A stretch of DNA of 64,000 nucleotides. Source: Prevotellaceae bacterium UBA1746 (GTDB lineage: Bacteria; Bacteroidota; Bacteroidia; Bacteroidales; Bacteroidaceae). The position numbers and the translations under genes are program-made. Numbering within the stretch: position 1 is the first letter of the stretch; each line of letters starts with the position of its first letter. The notes below the pieces were generated by a model. The model saw nothing but the letters and a program-made list of their open reading frames with translations, made no database searches and was not told where the DNA came from. Below are positions 27,129 to 35,924 of the stretch, in pieces. The DNA lies in assembly GCA_002314875.1 (NCBI GenBank), contig DCHS01000049.1:1-64000 (forward strand). The letters are read 5' to 3'.

Positions 27129-29843
27129 ATGAAGAGACTATTTTCACTTTACATACTTCTTTTTGTTGCCGTGCTGCAAGTTGCTGCTCAGAAGATCACC
27201 GGCCATGTCAGTGATGCGAAGAGTGGTGAGGCTGCCCCCTTCGTAAATGTTTTCTACGAAGGTACAAAGATTGGTACCCAGACGGATATTGACGGTAACT
27301 TTACGATAGCTTTCCGTTCCAATCAAGTGTTGACCGTTTCCTGCGTAGGTTACGAAAGCTATACCATGCGATTGAAATCCACCGACAAGCTGGATATTAA
27401 GTTGAATCCGATGGAATTGAGTTTCGGTGAGGCGAAGGTTGTCGGCAAGAAGAACAAGTATAGCCGCAAGAACAATCCTGCAGTGGAACTGATGAAGCAG
27501 GTCATCGAGAACAAGAAGTTCCAAAGTCTTAAACAGCACGATTTCTATAGTGTCGAGCAGTACAACAAACTGAACTTTGCTCTCGCTGATGTAACTCCTA
27601 AGGTATTCGAAGAAGGAAAGTTCAAGCGTATGCCTTTCTTGAAGGAGCACGTTGAACTCTCTCCAGAAACCGGAAAACTCATCCTTCCCCTCACCGTAGA
27701 AGAAACTGTTACGGATCAGATTTACCGAAAGAGCGACGATACTGAAAAGAAAATCGTTGTTGGTAAACGCGAAGAAGGTATCAACGAACTCATCAATACT
27801 GGTGATATCATCACGCAGATGCTCAATGACTTCTTCACCGAGGTTAACCTTTATGAAGATGATATCCGCTTGTTGCAGTATCAGTTCATCTCTCCCCTTT
27901 CCTCAAAGGATGCGATCTCCTTCTATCGTTACTTTATCACGGATACTACCTATGTAGAAGGTGCAAAGTGCATCGAGGTGCAGTTTACTCCGAACAATAG
28001 CCAGGACTTTGGTTTCAGTGGTGAACTTTATGTCACTGCAGACTCCACTTACCGTGTTAAGAAGGTGGCTATGGGTGTTCCCGTTCATACGGGTGTGAAC
28101 TTCGTGGACCTTATGAAGATAGACCAGGTTTACGATCGCCTCCCCAGCGGTGAACAAGTCCTTTTGAAGGATAACATGCTCCTCGTAATGAAGTTTGTGA
28201 AGGATAATTTCAAGGTTCAGGCAAAGCGTACAACGGAGTACTCGAATTTTGATTTCTCTCCCATTGACGACAAAACCTTTAAGTTCAAGGGTAATACGAA
28301 GATGTCAGCGGATGCCCGTATGAAGGACGATCAGTTCTGGCAAGACCACCGAACCGAACAGTTGACACAGAGCGAAACCAAGGTAAGTGTTTTCCTTGAC
28401 CGACTCCAGAACATGAAGGGTTTCAAACCCATTATCTGGGTGGGTAAGGCCTTTATCGAGAACTTCGTAGAAACTACCCTCGACCCCAAGAAGGGCTCAA
28501 AGATTGATGTCGGTCCTATCAATACAACCGTTGGTTACAACGATGTTGACGGTCTCCGTCTCCGCGCTTCCATTCTTTCTACCGCGAACCTCAATCCTCA
28601 TTTCTTCTTCAATGGTTATGTGGCTTATGGTTTCAAGGACGAACGTTGGAAGGGAAAAGGTGAAGTCACTTACTCCTTTAACAAAAAGAAGTATCTGCCT
28701 CGAGAGTTCCCCGTCCGCAACCTGACCTTCTCCTATACGAACGATGTGATGTCTCCTTCCGATATCCATCTTCCGACCGATAAGGATAACGTGTTCGTTG
28801 CTCTCAAATGGTCCAAGGTTGACCACATGATGTACAATGAGAACTTCCGATTCTTCTACGATAGTGAGTGGGAAAACGGTCTCCGCATGATGTGGAAACT
28901 CAGCCACGACCGCAACGAGCCTACAGCATCATTGTTCTACCAGCCTGTAGCCAATGGTTTCCATTCTTCTTATAATGAAGAATTAGGAAAGTATGTTATG
29001 GAAGACGGCCAGTTGAGCGATACCTATTTCACCCGTCCTTATGGAAGTGATTTGGATTTCACTAAAACTGGTGTCAGCGTTGCTGATCGCAATATAAAGT
29101 ATCTCACTACGACTGACTTTACTTTCTCCGTACAGTTCCAGCCTGGTGCAGAATACCTCAATACCAAGCAGCGTCGTATTTTGGTGAATAAGGATTCTCC
29201 TATCTTCCTGCTCAGCCACACTGTTGGTGTGAAGGGACTTTGGAGCGACTATACCTACAACAATACAGAAATCGATATTTACAAGCGTTTCTGGGTGAAG
29301 AGTTGGGGTAAGTTGGATACTCGTATCAAGGCGGGTGCCCAGTGGAACCAGGTTCCTTTCCCCTTGCTCTGCATGCCCTGGGCCAACACCAGCTACATCC
29401 GCGAGGACAATATGTTCAGTTTGATCAAGAACATGGAATTCCTCAACGACCGCTATGTTTCCTTCATGGGCCAGTGGGACCTCAACGGTAAGATTTTGAA
29501 TCGTATACCTCTTATTCGCCGACTCAAATGGCGTGAGTACTTTGGCGTAAACTGCCTCTGGGGTACTTTGACCGATAAGAATAATCCTTATCTTGAAAAG
29601 AATCAGAACAGCACCTCGCTGTACTATTTCCCGAGTCGTTTCGTTGGTAGCGAATACCAGCAGCAATCACAGGTTATGGATATGAAGAAGCCCTATGTTG
29701 AGGCATACGTTGGTATTCATAATATCTTCAAGTTGCTGTGGATTCAGTACGTTCATCGTATCACCTATATCAATGATGCTTCCAGTATCTACGGAGACAC
29801 CCAGAAGTGGGGTATCCGTTTCATTCTCCGAGCAACTTTCTAA
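27129..29843 (+). CDS. DUF5686 outer-membrane protein with carboxypeptidase-regulatory-like domain
   Basis: This 904-residue protein has a signal peptide (1-20), a carboxypeptidase-regulatory-like beta-sandwich (about 22-95, ITGHVSDAKSGEAAPFVNV, TDIDGNFTI, VSCVGYES) and a long DUF5686 region (about 110-904) whose alternating strands fit an outer-membrane beta-barrel in the C-terminal half. Family members are widespread in Bacteroidetes and have no assigned function. There is no TonB plug domain, which separates it from SusC. The final residues IRFILRATF end in Phe, as outer-membrane barrels do for BAM recognition. It has its own promoter and a downstream hairpin terminator, so it is probably monocistronic. 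Confidence 0.8.
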   Translation: MKRLFSLYILLFVAVLQVAAQKITGHVSDAKSGEAAPFVNVFYEGTKIGTQTDIDGNFTIAFRSNQVLTVSCVGYESYTMRLKSTDKLDIKLNPMELSFGEAKVVGKKNKYSRKNNPAVELMKQVIENKKFQSLKQHDFYSVEQYNKLNFALADVTPKVFEEGKFKRMPFLKEHVELSPETGKLILPLTVEETVTDQIYRKSDDTEKKIVVGKREEGINELINTGDIITQMLNDFFTEVNLYEDDIRLLQYQFISPLSSKDAISFYRYFITDTTYVEGAKCIEVQFTPNNSQDFGFSGELYVTADSTYRVKKVAMGVPVHTGVNFVDLMKIDQVYDRLPSGEQVLLKDNMLLVMKFVKDNFKVQAKRTTEYSNFDFSPIDDKTFKFKGNTKMSADARMKDDQFWQDHRTEQLTQSETKVSVFLDRLQNMKGFKPIIWVGKAFIENFVETTLDPKKGSKIDVGPINTTVGYNDVDGLRLRASILSTANLNPHFFFNGYVAYGFKDERWKGKGEVTYSFNKKKYLPREFPVRNLTFSYTNDVMSPSDIHLPTDKDNVFVALKWSKVDHMMYNENFRFFYDSEWENGLRMMWKLSHDRNEPTASLFYQPVANGFHSSYNEELGKYVMEDGQLSDTYFTRPYGSDLDFTKTGVSVADRNIKYLTTTDFTFSVQFQPGAEYLNTKQRRILVNKDSPIFLLSHTVGVKGLWSDYTYNNTEIDIYKRFWVKSWGKLDTRIKAGAQWNQVPFPLLCMPWANTSYIREDNMFSLIKNMEFLNDRYVSFMGQWDLNGKILNRIPLIRRLKWREYFGVNCLWGTLTDKNNPYLEKNQNSTSLYYFPSRFVGSEYQQQSQVMDMKKPYVEAYVGIHNIFKLLWIQYVHRITYINDASSIYGDTQKWGIRFILRATF

Positions 29844-29887
29844 CATCAATTGCTTAAAGGTGTTTGCTAACGCCTGAGAGACAGAAT

Positions 29888-29935
29888 AAAGGTGCACCAA
29901 AAGTCGAAAGACAGATGGTGCACCTTTTGTTTTTG
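29888..29935 (+). terminator. Terminator after the DUF5686 gene
   Basis: AAAGGTGCACC (29888-29898) pairs perfectly with GGTGCACCTTT (29917-29927), followed by TTGTTTTTG-type sequence. Confidence 0.75.
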
Positions 29936-29949
29936 TGGACTGAGTAAAG

Positions 29950-30048
29950 ATTCGTCCGCGGACGAATATACATTCGCCCTACGACGAATATTCTGTCGTC
30001 CGCGGACGAATGTTCTGTCGCCGTACGACGAATTGTTTTTGCCCGTTA
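29950..30048. repeat. Palindromic array with exact 22-bp period (GACGAAT units)
   Basis: GACGAAT begins at 29961, 29983, 30005 and 30027, each exactly 22 bp after the last. GACGAATATTCTGTCG (29983) and GACGAATGTTCTGTCG (30005) differ at one base. ATTCGTCCGCGGACGAAT (29950-29967) is a perfect 18-bp palindrome, and the core CGTCCGCGGACG returns at 29997-30008. Between units the spacer alternates between a CCGCG type and a C(C/G)TAC type. The array lies between convergent genes, right after a terminator. There is no spacer diversity or cas gene, so it is not CRISPR. Confidence 0.85.
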
Positions 30049-30069
30049 GAAATTCTAAGGAAATGGGTA

Positions 30070-30453
30070 TTAAAAACCCTTGATGGAGTTGCTGATAATG
30101 ATGGAAAGCACGATAGCAGAAATCAGGCTGTAGAGCCAATCGCGTTCCTGGATGAAGTCGAAGAACGAGAGAATGACGCGCATGACAGGCGTGAGGATGA
30201 GCGCAACGACGCCCAACTGAATCCAGCTTCTGGCGTTCATAGAGAAGATTCCGGAGAAGATGCCGTCAACTGTAGTATAGTCTGCAGGATGGCAGGCGGG
30301 ATCAGTATAGCTGAAAGTTGTATAGTCCGGCATAGGCTCAGAACCGTGCTGTACCAAATAGATGACACCACCGATAGCAGCGATGATGCATGCAATCGTT
30401 ACACCCCAGCGAAGGGTATTACCGATGAGTTGTTGTAAATCTATCTTTTGCAT
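30070..30453 (-). CDS. DUF1634 membrane protein
   Basis: This 127-residue protein has three hydrophobic segments (WGVTIACIIAAIGGVIYLV, WIQLGVVALILTPVMRVIL, LYSLISAIVLSIIIS) and matches the DUF1634 type of small inner-membrane protein. DUF1634 genes commonly sit beside TSUP permeases and may be accessory subunits; that role is inference. It begins 22 bases after the stop of the permease gene, so the two are co-transcribed. An ATG 12 bases further upstream (30465) would add four residues (MPII) and is an alternative start. Confidence 0.75.
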   Translation of the reverse strand: MQKIDLQQLIGNTLRWGVTIACIIAAIGGVIYLVQHGSEPMPDYTTFSYTDPACHPADYTTVDGIFSGIFSMNARSWIQLGVVALILTPVMRVILSFFDFIQERDWLYSLISAIVLSIIISNSIKGF

Positions 30454-30475
30454 GATAATTGGCATTTAATAAAAA

Positions 30476-31312
30476 TCAGAACTGGCCGGTTACGCCCATA
30501 TAAATCATATTGGCAGCGACGAGGAAAACGGCGAAAGCGAAGATTTTGCGAAGCAGGCTCACATTGAGATACTTCAAGAGACGAGCACCAGTCAACGCAC
30601 CAAAGAGGACGCCGATCATAACGGGGCATGCAATGCCGGGAACTATATTACCGCGCTGGATATAGACAACGGCAGAGGCACATGCAGTTACACCAATCAT
30701 AAAATTAGAAGTGGTGGTACTTACCTTGAAAGGAACCTTCATCAGATTATCCATGGCGATAACTTTGAGGACACCAGAACCAATACCGAGAATACCGCTC
30801 AGCATTCCGGCGATACTCATAACAGAGAAGCCACTGGCAACGTTCTTCAATTCGTAGTATTGCTTGGAACCATCCTTCTGGGGCCAGGTACCGAAGAGTT
30901 TCAAACGGCGTGCTGCCTCGGAACCCTTGATACCCGTGTGATCCTGCTTCTTGACGAATTGCATGGTACCGGTGAGAATCAGTACGCAGCCGAAAATAAT
31001 GGCAATAACATTGTTGTTCAGATAAACCGCAACGATAGCACCGACAACCGCACCAATAGCAGTAGCGATCTCAAGGAACATACCGAGACGGATGTTGGTG
31101 ATACCCTCTTTTACATAAGCCGAACCAGAGCCGCTTGATGTTGCAATAGATGCAACGAGAGCAGCGCCGACGGCGTAGTGGAAGTCAACACCGAAGCACA
31201 AGGTCAGAACAGGAATGACGACAACACCGCCGCCAAGTCCGGTGAGACTTCCCAATAAACCAGCCCCATATGCTGCTGCCAGCATAATGAGCGTGAATAA
31301 AAGTATAGACAT
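30476..31312 (-). CDS. TSUP (TauE/SafE) family permease
   Basis: This 278-residue inner-membrane protein has about eight membrane spans and the internal duplication of the TSUP family: GSLTGLGGGVVVIPVLTL near the N terminus and SGILGIGSGVLKVIAM in the second half. Members export or import sulfite, sulfoacetate or other small organosulfur anions; the substrate here cannot be told. The frame is open 75 codons upstream, but that extension overlaps the divergent promoter and has no membrane character, so the ATG at 31312 is chosen. It is co-transcribed with the DUF1634 gene downstream and diverges from the RNA methyltransferase. Confidence 0.82.
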   Translation of the reverse strand: MSILLFTLIMLAAAYGAGLLGSLTGLGGGVVVIPVLTLCFGVDFHYAVGAALVASIATSSGSGSAYVKEGITNIRLGMFLEIATAIGAVVGAIVAVYLNNNVIAIIFGCVLILTGTMQFVKKQDHTGIKGSEAARRLKLFGTWPQKDGSKQYYELKNVASGFSVMSIAGMLSGILGIGSGVLKVIAMDNLMKVPFKVSTTTSNFMIGVTACASAVVYIQRGNIVPGIACPVMIGVLFGALTGARLLKYLNVSLLRKIFAFAVFLVAANMIYMGVTGQF

Positions 31313-31351
31313 TTGACTTTGTTTAGTTAGTAAACACATTAATTTCAACTG

Positions 31352-31419
31352 CAAAGTTACGATTTTTTTGCAAAAAGGGGCGTAAAATTTTGCCTTTTCA
31401 TGCTTTTGCCGTAACTTTG
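31352..31419. promoter_or_regulatory. Divergent promoters of the TSUP permease and RNA methyltransferase genes
   Basis: On the plus strand TTTG (31389-31392) and TAACTTTG (31412-31419) are 19 bp apart and drive the methyltransferase gene at 31478. On the minus strand TAACTTTG (31352-31359, read in reverse) lies 39 bases before the permease ATG; its -33 element is unclear. Confidence 0.65.
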
Positions 31420-31477
31420 TCGCAATAATTGCAATTTTATATCCTTTTAAGCTTAAAAGAAACATTTTTATCCATTC

Positions 31478-33118
31478 ATGGAATCTTTTGAACTCATCGC
31501 AAAGACCTTCCAAGGCCTCGAGGAAGTGCTTGCACAAGAACTCACCGAATTAGGCGCCGACAATGTGCAAATAGGCCGTCGTATGGTCTCTTTTACCGGT
31601 GATACGCGCATGATGTATCGCGCGAATTTCTGCCTTCGTACCGCAGTCCGTATTTTGAAGCCTATCCTTCACTTTAAGGCAAAGGACGCTGATGGTGTTT
31701 ATGAAGCCATCAAGCAGGTTGACTGGGCACAATACCTTGATCTTACCACTTCATTTGCTGTTGATACCACTGTTTACAGCACTGAATTCCGCAATAGTCG
31801 CTTTGTTGCCTACAAGGTGAAAGATGCTATCGTTGACTACTTCATCGAACGTGAAGGCAAGCGTCCCAATGTCAGTGTGACCAATCCCAGCCTTCGTCTC
31901 AACATCCATATCGCTGAGAACGATTGTACTTTGTCACTCGACTCCAGCGGCGAGAGCCTCCATCTCCGTGGCTATCGTGAAGCTACCGTTGAGGCTCCCA
32001 TCAACGAAGTCCTTGCCGCTGCAATCATCAAGATGAGCGGTTGGAATTTTGATTGCGATCTCGTTGACCCCTTCTGTGGCAGCGGTACCATTCTTGTTGA
32101 AGCTGCTTTGATGGCAAAGAACATCTATCCTGGTGTTTTCCGCAAGAAGTTTGGTTTTGAAAACTGGAAGGATTTCGATCAGGAACTCTTCAGCGAAATC
32201 TATGAAGACGATAGCGAGGAACGCGAATTCAATCATAAGATTTACGGTTTCGATATCAATAATCCCGCTATTGAATCTGCTTTGGCAAATATCCGCAGTG
32301 CCCAGGTTAGCGACTGCGTGGAAGTTGCCCAGCGTGACATCCGCGACTTCAAGGTTCCCGCCGTTGAAGGCGAAGAGGCTCCCGAAAAGCACTGTATCAT
32401 GGTTACCAATCCTCCTTACGGCGAGCGTTTGAAGCCCGAGGATTTGACCGTAATCTATAAGACTCTCGGTGAAAAACTGAAGAAAGAATTCACTGGTGGT
32501 GATGCCTGGATTATCTGTAGCAAGGAAGAACTCTTCGATGCGATGCGTCTTCGTCCTTCTTTCAAGGTACCTCTCCAGAATGGTTCTCTCGACTGCGAAC
32601 TCCGTAAGTTCGTCACCTTCGACGGCAAACTCGACAGTTTCCGTGCTGAAGGCGGTATAGTAAAGACTGACCAGGAACGTAGCCGCATGGGTGAGAAGAA
32701 GCGTTTCCGTGATGGTCGCGAGCGTGATTTCAGCCGTAAGTTCGATGCTGAATTCAAGGAACGCAATGACCGTCGCCGTCAGGAGGAGCGTTTTGGTCGT
32801 GATGACCGTTTCGAACCCCGTGAGCGTCCTGCTCGTGACGAAGATCTCTTCGAAGATGATGAACTTGCAGAACAGTATCGCAGTCTCCGCAGTCGTCATA
32901 AGTCTTTCGAAGGTGCTCGCGAAGCTAAGATGCGCAAAGAACGCGAAGACCACGAACGTCCCTCACGAGGCGGTAGCAAGGGTGGACACAAGTCCAACGA
33001 CCGTAATTACGGAGGTGATCGTGGCGGCCGAAACAATGACCGTGGTGGACGTGGCCGCGACCGTGACTTCAAGGGTGGCAAGGGCCGCGATTTCAAGGGC
33101 GGTCGTCGTGATAGATAA
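31478..33118 (+). CDS. THUMP-domain RNA methyltransferase with Arg/Gly-rich tail
   Basis: This 546-residue SAM-dependent RNA methyltransferase resembles the N-terminal half of E. coli RlmL (23S rRNA m2G2445). A THUMP domain (about 50-155) precedes a Rossmann methyltransferase domain (about 165-380) with DPFCGSGTILVEAALMAKN near 196 (SAM binding) and the catalytic motif NPPYGERL near 312. From about residue 400 the protein turns into a charged low-complexity tail, ending in about 50 residues of RGG, RGRDRD and FKGG units. Such tails bind RNA non-specifically in RGG proteins. The rRNA target is inferred from the family. It has its own promoter; a terminator-like hairpin separates it from the next gene. 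Confidence 0.85.
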   Translation: MESFELIAKTFQGLEEVLAQELTELGADNVQIGRRMVSFTGDTRMMYRANFCLRTAVRILKPILHFKAKDADGVYEAIKQVDWAQYLDLTTSFAVDTTVYSTEFRNSRFVAYKVKDAIVDYFIEREGKRPNVSVTNPSLRLNIHIAENDCTLSLDSSGESLHLRGYREATVEAPINEVLAAAIIKMSGWNFDCDLVDPFCGSGTILVEAALMAKNIYPGVFRKKFGFENWKDFDQELFSEIYEDDSEEREFNHKIYGFDINNPAIESALANIRSAQVSDCVEVAQRDIRDFKVPAVEGEEAPEKHCIMVTNPPYGERLKPEDLTVIYKTLGEKLKKEFTGGDAWIICSKEELFDAMRLRPSFKVPLQNGSLDCELRKFVTFDGKLDSFRAEGGIVKTDQERSRMGEKKRFRDGRERDFSRKFDAEFKERNDRRRQEERFGRDDRFEPRERPARDEDLFEDDELAEQYRSLRSRHKSFEGAREAKMRKEREDHERPSRGGSKGGHKSNDRNYGGDRGGRNNDRGGRGRDRDFKGGKGRDFKGGRRDR

Positions 33119-33122
33119 ACGT

Positions 33123-33165
33123 AAAAGAGTAGGTAATCAAATTCGTTTGAGCACCTACTTCTTTT
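33123..33165 (+). terminator. Hairpin terminator after the RNA methyltransferase
   Basis: AAAAGAGTAGGT (33123-33134) pairs with ACCTACTTCTTTT (33153-33165) with one bulge; the T-rich arm ends the stem. Confidence 0.55.
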
Positions 33166-33192
33166 CGCATAGAGAAATATAGTCAGAACAAT

Positions 33193-35391
33193 ATGAAAAG
33201 AATTCTTTTGGCAGCTGCTATGCTGCTGATGCCTGCTATGATGATGGCGCAGAATCTCAAGAGTCCCACCCTCGATGAGTTGATGTGGGGTGGCAATAAA
33301 TACTGGACCTTACAGCCCAAGAGCGTTTCAACTGCATGGTGGGGCGATGCTCTCGTTCAGACCGATGTTGACGATTGTACCTTGATCTATAATGCCAAGG
33401 GGAAAAGCGTCAACAATGTGCTTTTCACTTCTGAAGAAGTTAATGCAGCATTGAAGGATGCTGGCATCAATGATAAGGTCCGTACGTTGCAGTATGCCCA
33501 GTTCGGTGATGCCAACAGCACTGTCGTGCGTCTGACGGGTGGCGAGAATCGTTACTGCTATGACTGGAAGACCAAGCAGATTACTTGGAGCATGCCTCTC
33601 GTCAAGGGTGCTTCCAACGATGAATTCTGTGCAGCCAGCAATAGTTACGCTTATGTAAAGAACTACAATCTTTATGTTCGTACCAGCGATGGCAAGGACC
33701 ACAAAATCAGCAAGGACGGTAGTCGCGAACTGATGTATGGCACCTCTGTTCACCGTAACGAATTTGGTATTGAAAAGGGAACTTTCTGGAGTCCGAAGGG
33801 TAACCTCCTTGCTTTCTATCGTATGGATCAGAGCATGGTGACCGATTTTCCCCTTGTAGATATCGAGGTTGACAAGAAGACCCAGATAGCTCAACTCGCT
33901 CCCGAGAAATATCCTATGGCAGGTATGACCAGCCATAAGGTGACCATCGGTGTTTTCAATCCTGCAACAGACGAAACCGTTTATTTGCAGGCTGGCGATC
34001 CCACCGATCGTTATTTTACCAATATCTCTTGGACTCCCGATGAGAAGATCATCTTTGTGATGGAAATTCCCCGTAGTCAGGACAAGTGCGAACTCGTGGC
34101 TTATTGCGCCAAGACCGGTGAACGTATCGGTGTGTTCTATACGGAAACCAACGAACGCTTTGTTGAACCTCAGAATCCTTTGACTTTCCTCCCCTGGGAT
34201 GATAGCAAGTTTATTTATCAGAGCGAGCGTGACGGTTTCAACCACCTCTACCTCTTCCAGATGGGCGTAGATGCTCAGAAGAAGCTCTTTGTAAATGAAA
34301 TCAAGCAGTTGACCAAGGGTGACTACGAGGATTTGGAAATCCTCGGTTTCAATACCGCCAAGAAGTCCATTATTGTTAGAAGCAACGAGAGCGGCCATAT
34401 CCGTGAGAATATCTATGCTGTGGATGTAAACAACGGCAAACATACTTTGTTGGATAACGGCGTCGGTGTTCATCGTGCCAACCTTTCTCCCAACGGCCTC
34501 TATTTCACCGATCGCTGGTCTAAGCCCGATGTATATCGTGAGATCGATGTTCGTTCTACTACCAAGCCTGCAGTTCTCGGTACCCTGATGAATGCTGAGA
34601 GCCCTTGGAAAGACTACTCTATGCCCGTTGTGGAAAACGGTTCCATCACAGCAGCAGATGGCAAGACACCTTTGTACTATCGTCTGGTAAAACCTATTGA
34701 CTTTGATCCTGCCAAGAAGTATCCTACGGTAGTCTATGTTTATGGTGGCCCTCATGCAACCAATGTGAAGGAGTCCTGGAACTATCAGGCTCGTCCTTGG
34801 GAATACTACATGGCGAACCGTGGCTATCTCCTCTTCATCCTCGACAATCGTGGTAGTGGTGACCGCGGCTTTGATTTCGAAAGCTGTACCCACCGTCATC
34901 TCGGTGACATAGAAATGGCAGACCAGATGGAAGGTGTAAAGTTCTTGAAGACTCTTCCTTATGTTGATGCAGATCGTATGGGCGTTCATGGATGGAGTTT
35001 CGGTGGCTTTATGACCACAAACCTGATGTGTACTTATCCCGATGTCTTCAAGGTAGGCGTTGCCGGTGGTCCCGTGATTGACTGGCGCTTCTACGAAGTG
35101 ATGTACGGTGAGCGCTATATGGATACTCCTCAGGAGAATCCCGAAGGCTATGAATCTTCCAGCCTGCTTAACAAGGCAAAGAACCTCAAGGGCCGCTTGC
35201 AGATTATTGTGGGTTACAACGATAAGACCTGCTTACTCCAGCATTCCCTCGCTTTCCTCCGCGCATGCGAAAATGCCGGCACCCAGCCCGACTACTTCGT
35301 CTATCCCGGTCAGGATCATAATATGATGGGCCAGGATATGATTCACCTCCATGAGCGTATTACAAGATACTTCGATGATTATCTGAAATAA
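33193..35391 (+). CDS. Dipeptidyl peptidase IV-type serine peptidase (S9B)
   Basis: This 732-residue exported peptidase has a signal peptide (1-19), an eight-bladed beta-propeller (about 40-480, DPPIV_N) and a C-terminal alpha/beta-hydrolase domain. The catalytic triad is visible: Ser602 in GWSFGGF, Asp677 in VGYNDKTC and His709 in GQDHNMMG. DPP-IV enzymes remove X-Pro or X-Ala dipeptides from the N terminus of peptides. In Porphyromonas and Prevotella such periplasmic enzymes feed amino-acid fermentation, and the Tricorn-like protease at 12769 may work in the same pathway. A long antisense open frame over this gene is an artefact of codon use. Two tandem hairpins follow the stop. Confidence 0.9.
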   Translation: MKRILLAAAMLLMPAMMMAQNLKSPTLDELMWGGNKYWTLQPKSVSTAWWGDALVQTDVDDCTLIYNAKGKSVNNVLFTSEEVNAALKDAGINDKVRTLQYAQFGDANSTVVRLTGGENRYCYDWKTKQITWSMPLVKGASNDEFCAASNSYAYVKNYNLYVRTSDGKDHKISKDGSRELMYGTSVHRNEFGIEKGTFWSPKGNLLAFYRMDQSMVTDFPLVDIEVDKKTQIAQLAPEKYPMAGMTSHKVTIGVFNPATDETVYLQAGDPTDRYFTNISWTPDEKIIFVMEIPRSQDKCELVAYCAKTGERIGVFYTETNERFVEPQNPLTFLPWDDSKFIYQSERDGFNHLYLFQMGVDAQKKLFVNEIKQLTKGDYEDLEILGFNTAKKSIIVRSNESGHIRENIYAVDVNNGKHTLLDNGVGVHRANLSPNGLYFTDRWSKPDVYREIDVRSTTKPAVLGTLMNAESPWKDYSMPVVENGSITAADGKTPLYYRLVKPIDFDPAKKYPTVVYVYGGPHATNVKESWNYQARPWEYYMANRGYLLFILDNRGSGDRGFDFESCTHRHLGDIEMADQMEGVKFLKTLPYVDADRMGVHGWSFGGFMTTNLMCTYPDVFKVGVAGGPVIDWRFYEVMYGERYMDTPQENPEGYESSSLLNKAKNLKGRLQIIVGYNDKTCLLQHSLAFLRACENAGTQPDYFVYPGQDHNMMGQDMIHLHERITRYFDDYLK

Positions 35392-35395
35392 AAAG

Positions 35396-35466
35396 AAACA
35401 GCCGGACTCAAACGAGCCTGGCTGTTTTGTTATATTAAAGAGGAGACGCAAATGCGCCTCCTCTTT
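35396..35466. terminator. Two tandem terminator hairpins between convergent genes
   Basis: Hairpin 1: AAACAGCCGGACTC (35396-35409) with GAGCCTGGCTGTTT (35414-35427). Hairpin 2: AAAGAGGAGACGCA (35437-35450) with TGCGCCTCCTCTTT (35453-35466). Each has one mismatch. Both are flanked by A on one side and T on the other, so they can act for the peptidase gene (+) and ridA (-). Confidence 0.75.
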
Positions 35467-35515
35467 GGTTTATTAGGTTTAAAGGGTTATAAAAGGTTTA
35501 AGCCCTTTGGCCCTG

Positions 35516-35893
35516 TTAGCGAACAGCGATACATTCGATTTCTACGCGAGCTCCCTTGGGAAGCGTCTTTACTGCCATAGCAGAACGGCCGGGGAAGGGA
35601 GCCTTGAAGAATGTAGCATAAACTTCATTCATTTCTGCAAAGTCTGCGATGTCTGCAAGGAAAACACAGGTCTTAACGACATTGTCCATAGTAAGACCAG
35701 CCTCAGCGAGGATGTTCTGGATGTTGGTCAGAGACTGAGCGGTTAATTCTTTAATGCCACCTTCAGCGAATTCGCCGGTCTTGGGGTCGATGGGAAGCTG
35801 ACCACTAACGAAAACGATGCCATTGGCTTCGATGGCCTGGCTGTAAGGACCAATTGCTGCAGGAGCGTTGGTTGTTGCAATAGGATTCTTCAT
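35516..35893 (-). CDS. ridA: RidA family enamine/imine deaminase
   Basis: This 125-residue cytoplasmic protein is a full-length RidA/YjgF member. RidA hydrolyses reactive 2-aminoacrylate and related enamines made by PLP enzymes. Family motifs are APAAIGPYSQA, VFVSGQLPIDP, ALL-type NIQNILAEAG and the C-terminal KGARVEIECIAVR with the conserved Arg that binds the carboxylate. It starts 31 bases after recQ and is probably the last gene of the recJ-recQ-ridA transcript. Confidence 0.93.
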   Translation of the reverse strand: MKNPIATTNAPAAIGPYSQAIEANGIVFVSGQLPIDPKTGEFAEGGIKELTAQSLTNIQNILAEAGLTMDNVVKTCVFLADIADFAEMNEVYATFFKAPFPGRSAMAVKTLPKGARVEIECIAVR

Positions 35894-35924
35894 AATAATA
35901 TTATAGGAGTTTGAAATTATTGAT

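Noticed and set aside
31934..32953. Open frame of 339 codons antisense to the RNA methyltransferase
   Set aside because: It is a shadow of a recognised methyltransferase gene and has no coherent domain.
33328..34989. Open frame of 553 codons on the minus strand inside the DPP-IV gene
   Set aside because: The plus strand encodes a full peptidase with its triad; the antisense product has no recognisable domain.
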